Shown: in pieces, positions 44,416 through 55,384 of the stretch
Layout: each line of letters starts with the position of its first letter
Numbering within the stretch: position 1 is the stretch's first letter
Assembly: GCF_000283155.1 (NCBI RefSeq)
Contig: NW_004454173.1
Coordinates: forward strand, 6,211,866-6,275,865
Direction of reading: 5' to 3'
DNA length: 64,000 nt
From: Ceratotherium simum simum
Lineage: Eukaryota; Chordata; Mammalia; Perissodactyla; Rhinocerotidae
The notes under the pieces: model-generated
What the model was told of the DNA's origin: nothing
Seen by the model: only the letters and a program-made list of their open reading frames with translations
Databases searched by the model: none
Made by a program: the position numbers and the translations under genes

Positions 44416-46486
44416 AGCCATGGATTTGTTTTTACCTGTAAGATGATTATTTCCTCCTATAATAGTGCCTGTTTAGCAAAATTTTACTCTCTTTTGTGAA
44501 TTAACTTTTAGTTTTTTTTAACAAGGGCAAAAACTCTGGTTAAATAAAGGCCAGGACTTATGGCATTCCTGGTTTAGTAAATTTTTTAAAAAGGCATAAA
44601 ATTAACCTTTAGGACTAACAAGCTACAGTTTCTCTTTCTATAAGTTTAACAGTATAAAGCAAAACAATTTTCTTTATTTTTTCAAAATTATAATTTTAAA
44701 AACTGAATTTTACTCATGATTATCTTTTTGTAATGTTCTAATATTTGCGGTTTTCAAAGTATTTCTCGCTATTCGTAAAGCTTACTTTAGAAGGAAACAA
44801 AGAGATGTATGATACCTTGATGAACCAAGATTATAGGTGTGCCTTTTGAAAAATAATCCATCGTTAACGGTCTGAACTTACAAAACAAGTCCATTAGAAG
44901 ATGATTATCTGCGTTGTGAAAAATTCTTGGATTGGTCGAAGGTTTCTTTTAATAAGCCCCCTGATTTGTTTTAAAAAAAGGATTTGATTTATTAATAATT
45001 TTCTAAGTAGGCATCATAAAGACATTATAGTAAAATTGCCTTGATTTATGGTTAAGTGATTAGAATTTGTGATATTTGTACAGGGGTCATGTAGTTAGCT
45101 TTTTTGCAAAAGTTGTTTGGGGAAAAATAAAAGCCTGTTAATAAGACTATAAACAAAGTTCCAAAGGAAAATGATTGCCTGTTGAAGAAAGCCAGTGTTT
45201 TCAAGCATTTAAGAAATAGTGAATTAGAGATGAACACCCATTTTAGCGTCCTGTAGAGGCTAACAATGCTTATGCCGAAGCTGTAATATGCTGGCTTCAA
45301 GCCGTTCTTATTGATTAATGCTGTAATAGGCTTTTTGCTAGGCAACATTTGCTTAGCACAGCTATTATACATGCTTGACTGTATGAAATTGCATTTATTG
45401 AATATGCAGTTTGGGGAGGAGAAAGGGGAAAATTATACTTTTCTTGAGTTGTCTCCAGCCCTGTGTTTAGGTTAGTGCCTTTTAAATGCTTGCAGTGAAA
45501 GCTTTCACCCTGAATATCAAAGTATTTCCACTTTGTTTTCTGATTACAGTCTCTAGTCGTAGCTGCTGGGAAAGAATGGGATCCGGCTGATGTACATTTG
45601 CGAGAAGGAAGAAAAAGCTGGTTGGATTCCCTGTAGATCAGGATTTTTGGTTTTGGGGATAGACATTTACCAACATCTGTTTCAAAAGAGAAAATAGAAG
45701 TCCACCCTAGAAGTCTAAGGGTCATCAGGAAATAGACAAACATCAGGATATTATATTAAAGCACATCTGTCTCTACTTTGGCATGGAAAGCCTATATTTA
45801 GATATTATTTTAAAAGCTATGTTTAAAAATGCTGATAAAGTGGATTCCACACTCATTTTTTGGTCAATTGTGTTATTTTTTTCCACAGATGTGCACACTT
45901 GTACGGTACCATAGTCTGAAATACGTGTTCTACCAGGACCAAAGTTTAAAAAATAAAAGTGTGGAATTTCTCTCTTTCACAGCCTTGAATAGTTTATAAC
46001 TTGAATAATTTATGTGTCCTTGGTGGAAATCCTTTCATTGTTATTTTACCTCATGTGTATACATGCGTGTGTATTTCACTGCCTTTGCCTACAGCATCCT
46101 CCGTCTGTGTGCTGTAGTGCTGGTCTTTAATCACCTGGTCGTATGAAGGCCTGGCGTAGCCCTGGAGGATTGGTGTGTGTTTGAATCAAGTCTGGTAGCA
46201 ACCTTCTGCACACCTAATTCTTTTAGCTGTAAGTTGTCATAGAAAAAAGAACAGTTTGAACCTGAAATCTAGGTCAGCTCTTGTCAGCTGCCCAGGGTTC
46301 TACGTGCAGATTTGGGCTGGTTGTGGAGGTACCCACCGTGCATGCAGGAGCCAGATTTTGGCACGGTCATGGAGCCATGCAAAGCAACATTCATTTCACA
46401 ATTCTATACTTGAACAGCCTATTATGAGTTGGGTTTCCAGTGATCATGGATATTTAGTGTAGTTTTTTATCCTTATAACATGAAAT
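44416..46486. other. Unique sequence, no gene seen
   Basis: A long repeat-free stretch leading up to the exon-like segment at 46522. The 142-codon minus frame at 45315-45743 has no recognised domain. A TIR-like pair lies at 45844-45967. Confidence 0.5.
45844..45967. repeat. Terminal-inverted-repeat-like pair
   Basis: ATTCCACACT at 45844-45853 has its exact reverse complement at 45958-45967. Inside each end follows a T-rich (or A-rich) run, giving about 20 bp of imperfect pairing with a spacing of 124 bp overall. It might be a small degraded DNA element. I see no clear target duplication. Confidence 0.4.
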
Positions 46487-46637
46487 TTATTTATATTTTT
46501 TCTCTTCTCTTCTCTTCCTAGTCACTGGTTTGCTCTGTCACTTTGAAGAAGACTAAGAGGTGTTTTTCCCCTGTCATAATTTATCCCTGGAAGCCTGCGG
46601 AACCTGTGAGGAGCGGCAGGAATTTCTTTGTAAGTTT
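46487..46637 (+). other. Candidate exon with splice sites (108 nt)
   Basis: A T/C-rich tract at 46491-46519 ends in AG (46520-46521), and the next 108 bases (46522-46629) are followed by GTAAGT (46630-46635), a very strong donor. A plausible branch sequence (CTTAT) lies near 46472. The 108 bases are divisible by three and open in the first frame (36 codons starting Ser-Leu-Val-Cys), while the other two frames hit TGA or TAA early. A 36-codon open frame arises by chance often (about 0.18 per frame), so the splice signals are the stronger evidence. No protein family is recognised; a non-coding RNA exon is as likely. Confidence 0.35.
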
Positions 46638-46957
46638 GGATGGAACAATTAAAGAAATATGATTGGCTTTGTTCGCTGAAAGGAGAAAAAAGGATTATTA
46701 CTATTATTTCATTATTAGTAAAGGGAGATAGTCTCAGTTTGGTGCTAATATATCTTTAACACCTTTCTGTAATCTTCTTTTTCCATAAAAAGAGAGAGTG
46801 GGCCTCAGGCTCAGAGTGTTTAGCATCAAGTGTTTCCAGTGGGAACTTAATAGCATTATTATGCTTTCATTGCTTTTATTTCTTTACAGTTTGCTTCTAT
46901 TTATGGCGAATAGTACAGTTTTAAAAATTTCTTTAAGACTCTTTTGTTGGGCCAGCA
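46638..46957. other. Unique sequence, no gene seen
   Basis: AT-rich DNA downstream of the candidate donor with no recognised element. Confidence 0.5.
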
Positions 46958-47172
46958 GTTGAGATAAACTCTTTATATGGATTTTTTTAATTTAATCCTT
47001 ACAATAACTCAGTGTGTTTGAAGTTATTTTAAACCACCTTTTACAAATGAAATAAATTGAGATTTAGGAAGATTAAGTAACTTGCCTAAGGTCACATAGA
47101 CTGTGGGAATCTGGAATTCAGACTCAGCTTGTCCAAGTTGAAAGCCTAAACTCTGACCCGCTATGCTGTATG
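46958..47172 (-). mobile_element. MIR SINE
   Basis: Antisense blocks 'ccttacaataactcagtgtg', 'aagtaacttgcctaaggtca', 'ctggaattcagactcagctt' and 'actctgacccgctatgctgt' are in order. Confidence 0.75.
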
Positions 47173-47674
47173 CATCTTAAACATTATGCTCTGAACTGTG
47201 CTCTTGAAAAGTCAAGCCTCGGGCCTCCTCCACTCACGTCCTGCAGTTCTGCTGCTGAGCTGTGGGTAGCACAGAGATTTACATACGCACTATTCCTCCT
47301 GGCCCCAGACTAGCTGTGCTCATGTCATGACTTAAATTCTCATAGTGTCTTTTCCTTTTTAGGAGTGAGAGCAGGTTAAAATAAAACTACTTTTCCCCAC
47401 CAATGGTATGTTTTTATATAGCAAGAGAGATAAAAGGGGGGGAATAAAAATATTCAACTGAATTTATGGTCACTCATGAGCAGCTGAGTATGCTGGAGGA
47501 AACACTGGACTGTGCACCAGGGAGGAGCTCTGGTTCCTGACCCCGCACAGCCCCAGTCCTTGGTGGGCAGGTCTGGAAACTGCTGGGACTCCTGCAGCTT
47601 CACAAACCTGCTACGCAATGGTTACACTAAAACGGTGATTTTTAAACAGTTTTTAAAAAATCAATCATATATTT
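47173..47674. other. Unique sequence, no gene seen
   Basis: No repeat or coding feature recognised. Confidence 0.5.
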
Positions 47675-48125
47675 CTTTTTTAAAAAAATAAAGTTTATTT
47701 TGGAATAGTTGTAGATTCATAGAAAAATTATGAAGCTAGTGCAGAGAGTTCCCATATGCCCCACAACCACTTCCTCCCGATTATTAACATCTTACATCAG
47801 TAGGGTACGTTTGTCACAATTAATGAGCCAATATTGATACAGTCTCATTAACCGAAGTCCATACTTTATTCAGATTTCCTTTGTTTTTCTCTAATATCCT
47901 TTTTCTGCTCCGGGATCCCGTCCAGGACAACACACTGCATTTAGTGCTCATGTCTCCTTAGACTGCTCTTGGCTGTGACAGTTTCTCAGCCTTTCCTTGT
48001 TTTTGATGACCTTGACAGTTTTGAGGAGTACTGGTGAGATATTTTATAGACTGTTCCTCAATTGGGATTTGTCTGATGTTTTCCTTTTTTTTCAGCTTTA
48101 TTGAGGTATAATAGAAAATAAATAT
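47675..48125 (-). mobile_element. LINE-1 3' region (antisense), plus a second L1 stub
   Basis: 'ttattttggaatagttgtag', 'cccatatgccccacaaccac', 'cattaaccgaagtccatact', 'ggatcccgtccaggacaaca', 'gtctccttagactgctcttg' and 'ttttgatgaccttgacagtt' are characteristic of an antisense L1 3' region. At 48088 a new T-run followed by 'cagctttattgaggtataat' marks the start of a second, very short L1 3' stub. Confidence 0.75.
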
Positions 48126-48194
48126 ATTTCTTAATCTTATGTATTAAAATGAATAAAAGTGGAGTTGTTCTGGTTTCTAAATTAGGGAGGAAGA

Positions 48195-48414
48195 ATAGCA
48201 CAGGAATCTGTCCACTCAGACTTCACTCCAGAACCCCCCACGTCATATCTGTGTCACCTCGCGCAAGTTACTTAACCTCGCTGAAGCTCGCTTTCCTCAT
48301 CTATAAAATGGGGATAATAATAACTTTCACCTCATAGAGTCATTGTGAAGATAAAAGTCCTAATCAATGTGAAATGCATAGAACAGCACTTGGTGCATAG
48401 AACCATTATTTTAC
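48195..48414 (+). mobile_element. MIR SINE
   Basis: 'tctgtgtcacctcgcgcaag', 'ttacttaacctcgctgaagc', 'tcctcatctataaaatgggg' and 'tcacctcatagagtcattgt' are sense MIR. Its 3' side is cut by the ERE at 48415. Confidence 0.8.
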
Positions 48415-48690
48415 GATGTGATTTCACTTTTTTTTTTTTTGGTGAGGAAGATCACCCTGAGCTAACGTCCGATGCCAATCCTCCTCTTTTTGCTGAGGAA
48501 GATTGACCCTGGGCTTACATCTGTGCCCATCTTCCTCTAGTTTATACGGGACGCTGCCACAGTATGGCTTGACAAGCGATGTGTGGGTGCACACCCAGGA
48601 TCCAAACCGGAGAACCCAGGGCCGCCAAAGCGGAGCGCGTGTACTTAACTGCTGCGCCACTGGGCCGGACCCAGATGTGATTTCACTTTT
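48415..48690 (-). mobile_element. ERE SINE with 17-bp TSD
   Basis: gatgtgatttcactttt at 48415-48431 recurs at 48674-48690. On the minus strand the head is ggtccggcccagtggcgcag. The 3' part holds two 'gaggaagat..accctg..c' blocks as in the 26.2-kb copy, and the tail is the T-run at 48427-48440. The TSD is perfect, which implies a fairly recent insertion. Confidence 0.94.
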
Positions 48691-49734
48691 ATTGGAAGAA
48701 CCATTTGGCTGATTGATCTCTAAAGTCTCAGAATTCTAATTCTATGTTTTTGTGCTAGTTATTTCTAGAGTGTAGCTTAGAAAGCCATATTAACAAGAAT
48801 CATTAAACTAGCTATTTAGGAGACTTTGTACTTGCTTGCTAACTTTATGTTTTAAGTGCTGGGAAACATTGTTGATAACCGTGTACCTGTCACTGTTCTG
48901 CTCTTTTTCTCAATGGGATCAGTCCCGGGAAGCTGAAATCAAAATGTTTTGGAAGTGACACCAAAGAAAATAAGTCTAGGCTATGTTGATTAGCCCCTAT
49001 TTGTTGTGAAAATGTCCCACAACCAGAGGATAACACTTGCAAAGAGAACCTGCTTTCCTTAATGTCATTTACTTGTTCTGTGTTATTTATTCTGTCTTGG
49101 AAACAATAGTGTCTACACCACAGTGCATATTGCTGAAGTGTTTAATTAGCTGAAGTCCCTTGATGTCATCAGTACCTCTGGGTCCTCGACCCCTGACCTT
49201 TGTGGCTCCAGAAAGCCTGCAGGTACAGATCTGTTTGCCTGTCGAGAAGCTGGTATCAAGTCTCCCTTTTGCCCTACTACTACCCCCTTTTCAGTAAACA
49301 ATACATTCTAATATAAAATAGATGGCATGATAGCTTATCAGGGAAACTGCCGAGACTCCCGAGCCTCTATCTCCTTGGGAAATTACTAAGCTACATTTAA
49401 TAGTATAGAAATCAACTTCCCAAATCCCAGAAGTAGTCTGCCCTTTTGCTATTAAGCAGCACTGCTGATATGATCTATGCTACCAGCAGAAGAGAAATGG
49501 GGATCTCTATTCTGCTGTCTTAAAATAAACACAGGCAAATCTGTTGGAGGAATTCATCACATTTTAAAATGCAGAAGGATGTGAAAATAAGCATGAGTAG
49601 ATAACTGAATGGAGAGAGGATATGTGTCTTTGGCACAAATTCTTCATTAGACAGGAATTAGAGTAGACGCTGAGAAGAATCAAGATGTTATATATGCCCT
49701 ATCTCCAAAAGTTAATTATAACTTTAAAATAATT
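48691..49734. other. Unique sequence, no gene seen
   Basis: No repeat recognised. 48990-49260 looks well preserved, with no degraded-repeat character. Confidence 0.5.
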
Positions 49735-49870
49735 CAATAGAGTGGCTAAGATGATAGGCTTTTGAGGCAGGCTGCCTGACTTGGCCTCTCAGCTCCACTA
49801 TTAATTAGGTGTGTGATTCAGAACACGTTACTTAATTCACTGTGACTTTCCTTCTACATCTGTAAGATGG

Positions 49871-50715
49871 AGTTCCAGTCATCTCTTGCTGTATAACAAA
49901 CTACCCACATAAAATAAAGTGGCCTAAAGCAATGACCATTTTATTAAATCTTGTGATTTTGTGAGTCAGAAATTTAGGCAGGACTCTACTGGCAATTCTT
50001 CTGCTCAATGTGGCATCGACTGGGTCATTTGACGGCAGCTGCTCTGGTCTAGAGGATCCAAGAAGAATCCCTCATAGTCTGGCACCTCGATGGGGATGGC
50101 TGGAAGGCTGGGCTCACTTGGGCCCCTTTCCCTCTCTGAATGGGCTCAGAGCCTCTCCAGGTGGTGCTTCCTGCAGGATAGTAGGCTTCTTACAATGTGG
50201 GGCCAGGGCTCTGAAAGTGAGCGTACAAGGGACAGGAAAGGACGACTCTTCAGTCTTGGCCCTGGAAGCTCGCACTGCACCACTTCCCCCACAAACTACT
50301 GGCCCCTGCAGTCACAGAGCCTGCCCACATTCAAGGACTTTGACCTCACCTCTCAATGGGAGGAGTGTTGAAGGATCTGTGGCCCTTTTTATTTTATTTT
50401 ATTTTATTTTATTTTATTTTATTTTATTTTATTTTATTTTAATTCTAATTGAATTGAATTGAATTTTATTTTATTTTAGAGGTCATATTGGCCTATAATA
50501 TTGTGTAAATTTCAGGTGTACATTGTTATATTTCAGTTTCTGTATAGACTGCATCATGTTCATGCCCGATAGTCTAGTTTTTATCTATCACCATATACGT
50601 GCCCCTTTACCCCTTTCACCCTTCCCTGACCCCCTTCCTCTCGGGTAACCACCAATCTGTTCTCCTTATCTATGTGTTTGTTTATCTTTTGTGGGCCCTT
50701 TTAATCAACCACAGA
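49871..50715 (+). mobile_element. Solitary ERV-type LTR with 5-bp TSD
   Basis: The element starts after GATGG (49866-49870) and ends 'aatcaaccaca' before GATGG (50716-50720). The 5-bp duplication and CA terminus are typical of ERV-L/MaLR LTRs. The body has 'cttgctgtataacaaactac', 'gtcagaaatttaggcaggac' and 'ggaggagtgttgaaggatct'. The LTR itself is about 530 bp once the L1 inside is subtracted. It has no viral genes. Confidence 0.65.
50386..50690 (-). mobile_element. LINE-1 3' end with (TTTTA)n tail, inside the LTR
   Basis: Antisense L1 3' sequence ('gaggtcatattggcctataa', 'tgtaaatttcaggtgtacat', 'gggtaaccaccaatctgttc') is preceded by an (ATTTT)n tract at 50386-50440, the patterned poly(A) tail in reverse. 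Imperfect flanking copies of gtggccctttt and gtgggcccttt mark the insertion site. The wording resembles perissodactyl-lineage L1 ends. Confidence 0.75.
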
Positions 50716-50860
50716 TGGTGATTACAATAGTACTAATCTAAAAAAGTAATTGTGAGGATTAAGTAAGACTATATATATATATATATAAAGTGCCCCAAAA
50801 TATCCATCACAGACTAAATGTTCCATAAATGTTAGATATTATAACATATGTTCATATATA

Positions 50861-52099
50861 CTATTACTACATACAAATGTATATATGCATAATTATATTT
50901 ATAAAATTTATAAAATACGTTTTTGTGTACTATCTGACATGTACACAGGCTATAGATATGTATTTATCTATGTTTAATTACATTTATATAATTACCAAAA
51001 CAGTGGCCAATGTGGGTATTAACAATCCTCAGGTTATTTCTGTATCAAGTTTCTTAGTATTTGCATAGTGAGTCACTTTCCTTACTGCGGGAAATAAAAG
51101 AATCCCTGCAGGAAAATGTCTTTTATTGAGTCATTTTCTTTTAAATACAACGAAACCTAACTAAATACCTGCTCCTGTGTGTTGATTCCTGAGTGGCTGG
51201 TGGCAAAAGTGCTCAGCCGATTGGCCTTGGAGAGAAGAACTAGAACATCAGGCAGTATGTTTCACAGGGAACAGAGAACACTGGGAGAATTATTTTACTT
51301 TAGGAACAAGTTTCAACTTGAAGAAGACACAATAATCGGGGAGTAAGCTTCTGTTCTGAAAGACCGGGAGAAAAAAGATGGTGGTCTCCTAAGAGGAAAG
51401 AGTTTCAAAGACAAAACAGTGTCACACATGAAAAGTTATTGTGACAAATGTGCCAAGTAATATATGAAGGCCAAGGATCTAAGAGAGAAACGGAAAATCC
51501 TGTACATAGAATGATCAGAGGCAGTCTATACTTATCAAAAGAAAAAGTGTTAGACCAGAGAATGGGGACATTCAAAGGACCTTAGGAGGTTTCAGACAGA
51601 ATAAGTGCACTGCGGCCGAGCGCCTACTCAGAACGTGTTACAGCATAAAGCTGGTAGCATAACAGTTCTGCACAGGAGATGCAGCACTTGCTGACAGAAG
51701 GGAACGGGAAGGAGGAAACTCAATCAGGTTTAGGCAATTACACTTGGATAAAATTCTTTTTCAGTTGAAACTTGACAGCACCAAACTAAAAAGTAATTCC
51801 TAACAGTAAAGTAATTCTCCATTTTTCACGCCTAACTCCTACAGGCGAGTTTGACATGAAAGCCATTCAAAATTATCATCCCAGAACACAAAGCCCAGAA
51901 GAGTTGTGGGTTCCAGCATGTGGACTTGTGTGGACCGTGAGCACGCCATGCTCTGTGTCCTTCTGGGTGGGATGTCTGTCCTCCGGTCCTCTCTGGCCTC
52001 TCTCAGGTCCTACCCATCGTGGGAACCTGTGTTCCTGCATTTACTCCTGCATTTAGAGAGTAGAACTTCATTTCCACCAACTGTGTTCATGATCTGATT
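50861..52099. other. Unique sequence, AT-rich at left, no gene seen
   Basis: 50820-51010 is extremely AT-rich. The remainder is ordinary unique DNA. I recognise no named repeat. Confidence 0.45.
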
Positions 52100-52735
52100 G
52101 CCTTCATTTATTTTATTTTTCAGTTAGGTCGTCAGCTTTTTTTTCCAATTGATTTGTATGAATTCTTTGTAAATTAAGAATATTGGCCCTTTTTATATAT
52201 GTTGCAACTATGTTCCTAGTTTGTCATCATTTGTCTTTATTTATGGTATATTTTTATCCAAACAGATGTTTGGATAAAATTGACCACATAAACATTTTGA
52301 TTTCCTTTATGGTGTCTAGGCTCTATATATATTGCCTAGAAAGCATTTCTTATTCTAAGATTATGAATAAATTCATCTATGTTTTCTTCTGCTCCTATAA
52401 GAGGTTTATTTTTTTAAAAATTATTGATTAATCTGATTTTATAGTTTTGGTTAAAAATTCTCTGATTAATCTGGATTTAGTTGGTGTAATGATTGAAGAA
52501 GGCATTTTATCTTCTAAATGGTTAGTTAGTTTTCCCTCTGTAATGAACAGATTAATTCATCTTTCCCATTTTGAATATGCTAAATTCTCATGTGAATTAG
52601 AGTCTGTTTCTGGTTTCTCTATTCCATCCTTTGATCCTCTCATTTCGTCTTCAGCACCAAACTGTTTTTAATTATTATGGTTCCATAATACATTTTATTA
52701 TCTGGTAGGGCTCATCTCCCTCATAGCTTTCCTAT
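52100..52735 (-). mobile_element. LINE-1 fragment (antisense)
   Basis: 'gatttgtatgaattctttgt' followed by 'aaattaagaatattggccct', 'tttgtcatcatttgtcttta' and 'tttcctttatggtgtctagg' is the reversed L1 ORF2-end/3' UTR. The right portion (52420-52735) is weaker. Confidence 0.6.
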
Positions 52736-53050
52736 ATATAAACAAGATCAAGTAAGAGAATATAATGGAAGAAAAGATCTCATTTACAATATTAATAGCA
52801 AAAAGAATTTTGGGATAAACTTAACAAGAAATGTACAGACCCACATAAAGAAAAAATTTTAAATTATACTGAGAACATAAGAAAAATCTTCAAGACATGC
52901 CTTGATCTTGGATATGAAGGCTCAGCAGCACGAAGCTATCTGTTTTTCCTCAATAACTCCATAAATTTAATACAATGCCAATTTAAATACTCACAAGATT
53001 TTGAGGAAAACTTAAAATGATGCTGAAGCTCTCCTACAGGTATGAACACT
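52736..53050 (+). mobile_element. LINE-1 ORF2 fragment (sense), decayed
   Basis: 'gatctcatttacaatattaa', 'gggataaacttaacaagaaa', 'aatacaatgccaatttaaat' and 'aagaatagccagaaaactcc' resemble the distal L1 ORF2. The frame is broken by stops and indels. It abuts the antisense L1 fragment head to head. Confidence 0.55.
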
Positions 53051-53179
53051 CAAGAATAGCCAGAAAACTCCTCTTCATTTTTACAACCTTATGAATTTTC
53101 TTTATTCTCCTCATTTAGGCTTTTAAAGACTTACAGAAGTGATTCATGCTTGTGATAAAGTGCCTGCAAACATTACAGA

Positions 53180-53425
53180 CGTGTAATGATAACCCCGACA
53201 GCTGACAGTGATGGAGAGGTCTAGGTGCCAGGCCCTGTTCTGAGTGTCATTTGGATGAAATGTTCATGGTCTATTTTCTTCCTCACGACAGAGTTATCAG
53301 ACAAGCATCCTCATTTTACAGGTGGGCAAACAAGGCACAGAGAGGTTAAGTAACTTGTCCAAGGTTACTTAAGTGGTAGACATTCAGACCTTGGTTTTTA
53401 ACCAGTGTACCATTTTGCCTTCTTC
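53180..53425 (-). mobile_element. MIR SINE
   Basis: 'ggtgccaggccctgttctga', 'catcctcattttacaggtgg', 'ggcacagagaggttaagtaa' and 'cttgtccaaggttacttaag' are clear antisense MIR. Confidence 0.8.
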
Positions 53426-53439
53426 TGGATAGGTAATAA

Positions 53440-53800
53440 AAAAGGAAAAGTCCCTCCCATACCCCAGCCCCATTTCCCAGACCCTTTGTTGTGTATCTGG
53501 TTCATTTATGTACATATAATCATATAAAATGTTCTTGTAAAATAGGGCAATTTAATATACACAATGTTCTGCACTTTATCTTTGTCACTAAACACCACAT
53601 CAAGGGTTTCTCCATGTCAGCACATATAGATCCATTACATTCTTTTTAACAGTTGCTCAGGATGTAGATGCATCATAATTTATTTAACTAACTATCCTTT
53701 ATTGATGGGCATTTAGGATGTGACCTCAAATTGTTACTATGTTTCCTCTTTCCTCAAGCAGCTATTGTTAACCCTCCTTATTTCATTATGGAGTTCATTT
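53440..53800 (-). mobile_element. Old LINE-1 fragment (antisense)
   Basis: 'ttctccatgtcagcacatat' followed by 'agatccattacattcttttt', 'catcataatttatttaacta' and 'ttgatgggcatttaggatgt' is a recognisable antisense phrase series of old L1 3' ends. Confidence 0.65.
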
Positions 53801-54119
53801 CAATCTTCTCTCATATTTCATCGAAGGCAAGATCCTGGGCATTCTCAGTTGTCTTACGAGAACTCAGCGGTGAGTTCACTGGACCCAGGAGTCCTTTCCC
53901 TTCAACAGACAATTCGACAGCGCAGCTCACTTTTTGAGCTGTATTTGTTAAAGAAGTTATTCGAGAGCTGTCATTTCTTTTATTGATTCTCAAACGTTAG
54001 TCCACATTCTCTGTGAATTTTTTTTTTTTTTTTTGCCTGTGAAATAGTTCCTCAAAGACATCCTATGTACGTCTGGAGTTTCTCTTTCAGTGCTCTTTGC
54101 TGGTTCTTATCTCCCAAGG
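53801..54119. other. Unique sequence, no gene seen
   Basis: Contains a T-run at 54018-54036 with no attached recognisable SINE. Confidence 0.5.
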
Positions 54120-54440
54120 TTATCATGAATAATTAATCATTACCATGAACATCTATGGCCTCTTCCCCATGAGCCAGGCCCATGTTAAAGCTTCATGCTC
54201 ACCATCTCATTTTATTCCTCATAGCAGCCCAGGCTAAAGAAGATAATACAAGCATAAAAATCTCCTTTTTCCCCAATTTTACACATAAAGAGAAAGTAAA
54301 GTGCACAGAGGTTAAGAAAGTTGCTGGAAAAAAGAAAAAATAGAAGAAAGTTGCCTGAGATATGAGCTGAGACTAGAACTCCATGTCTAAGTTGTAAACC
54401 GAAAGCTTCCCCACGTCTATCCTTTATCGCCTCTCTTGTA
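54120..54440 (-). mobile_element. MIR SINE with internal insertion
   Basis: 'tccccatgagccaggcccat', 'attcctcatagcagcccagg', 'cccaattttacacataaaga' and 'gtgcacagaggttaagaaag' are in antisense MIR order. Between 54320 and 54350 an A/G-rich direct repetition of the 'aagaaagttgc' phrase lengthens it. Confidence 0.6.
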
Positions 54441-55384
54441 AGCCAGCACCACTCTCTCTGCTCTTTGAACACTAACTTGGTCATAAGAAGAAATTCCACT
54501 CTTTCTTGATCTCCTTTTTCTTCTCTCGTTACCTTGACTCAAACATTTCTCATTTGTTCATTTATTTGTTTTTTGGCTTCAGTTTCCATCCTCTCCCCAC
54601 TTCTCTGTGCGTTTCATTAGCCGTCACCACAGCTGGGAGCATTTATTTGTTTTTAAGAAGACTCTGGCTTTCTTGCTCCCTTTGAGTTTTCTTTGTATCA
54701 TTTTTTAAACACATCTTGTCCTCTCTTATCCTTCCCAAAGCCAGGAAGGCTGTCATCAACTCGATCATTCCTCTTACATATTTATTTCTTCTTGTTTGAA
54801 GAAAATTTGATCATCTGCCGTATACCTCTGTAAAATATCCCTCATTTTGATAAATTATTTTTGGTTATTTCCTTATTGTTAATAAAGTAGCTTTATTCCT
54901 TTCATAGCTCTTCAGCTCTCTTGGCCCCGTACCTTCTGGGGGGACTGTTAGCATGTGTGCTAAACAACTAACCTGTGAGTTATCTGTTCTTATTGCGGGA
55001 TTCTAAATGTTTGGACTTTGAGGTCACTATGATTTATTTCCAATGCCATCACCTTTTCCAAAATCTCATTTGAAATTCCTTCTGCTGCTGTGGCTCTTAT
55101 TATTATATGTAGGAAATGAGAGTCTTTTTTCATTTTCCCCCTCTCTTTCTCCTGTCCCCTTCCCAATTCACCCTGGTGACCGTGCATATTCCCACACAAA
55201 TCTTATTTTTCAAGCTTCCAGATTATATGTTTAAAAAGAGGAAAAAAGAAAGAAACCTACCCTCCAGTCTCATTCTCTTTCTCTATTGACTGGAATGATG
55301 GAGCTCTTTTTCTAGGCTTTTCATTTACAATACCTTTTCTTATTTATAACGAGCCCTGCTTTCTCATCCTAACATTTATGTTAT
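54441..55384. other. Unique pyrimidine-rich sequence, no gene seen
   Basis: No repeat recognised. Overlapping short frames on both strands. Confidence 0.45.

Larger units (their letters stand above)
49735..50860 (+). mobile_element. MIR SINE split by an LTR (outer layer of nest)
   Basis: The MIR left part is 49735-49870 ('agctccactattaattaggt', 'gtgtgattcagaacacgtta', 'tctacatctgtaagatgg'). The right part resumes at about 50716 ('gatggtgattacaatagtac', then 'gaggattaagtaagac' and 'aatgttccataaatgtta'). The halves are collinear in the MIR consensus. A (TA)n run lies in the right part (50770-50788). Confidence 0.75.

Noticed and set aside
50010..50462. 150-codon plus frame
   Set aside because: It lies in the solitary LTR and runs into the (ATTTT)n tail of an L1.
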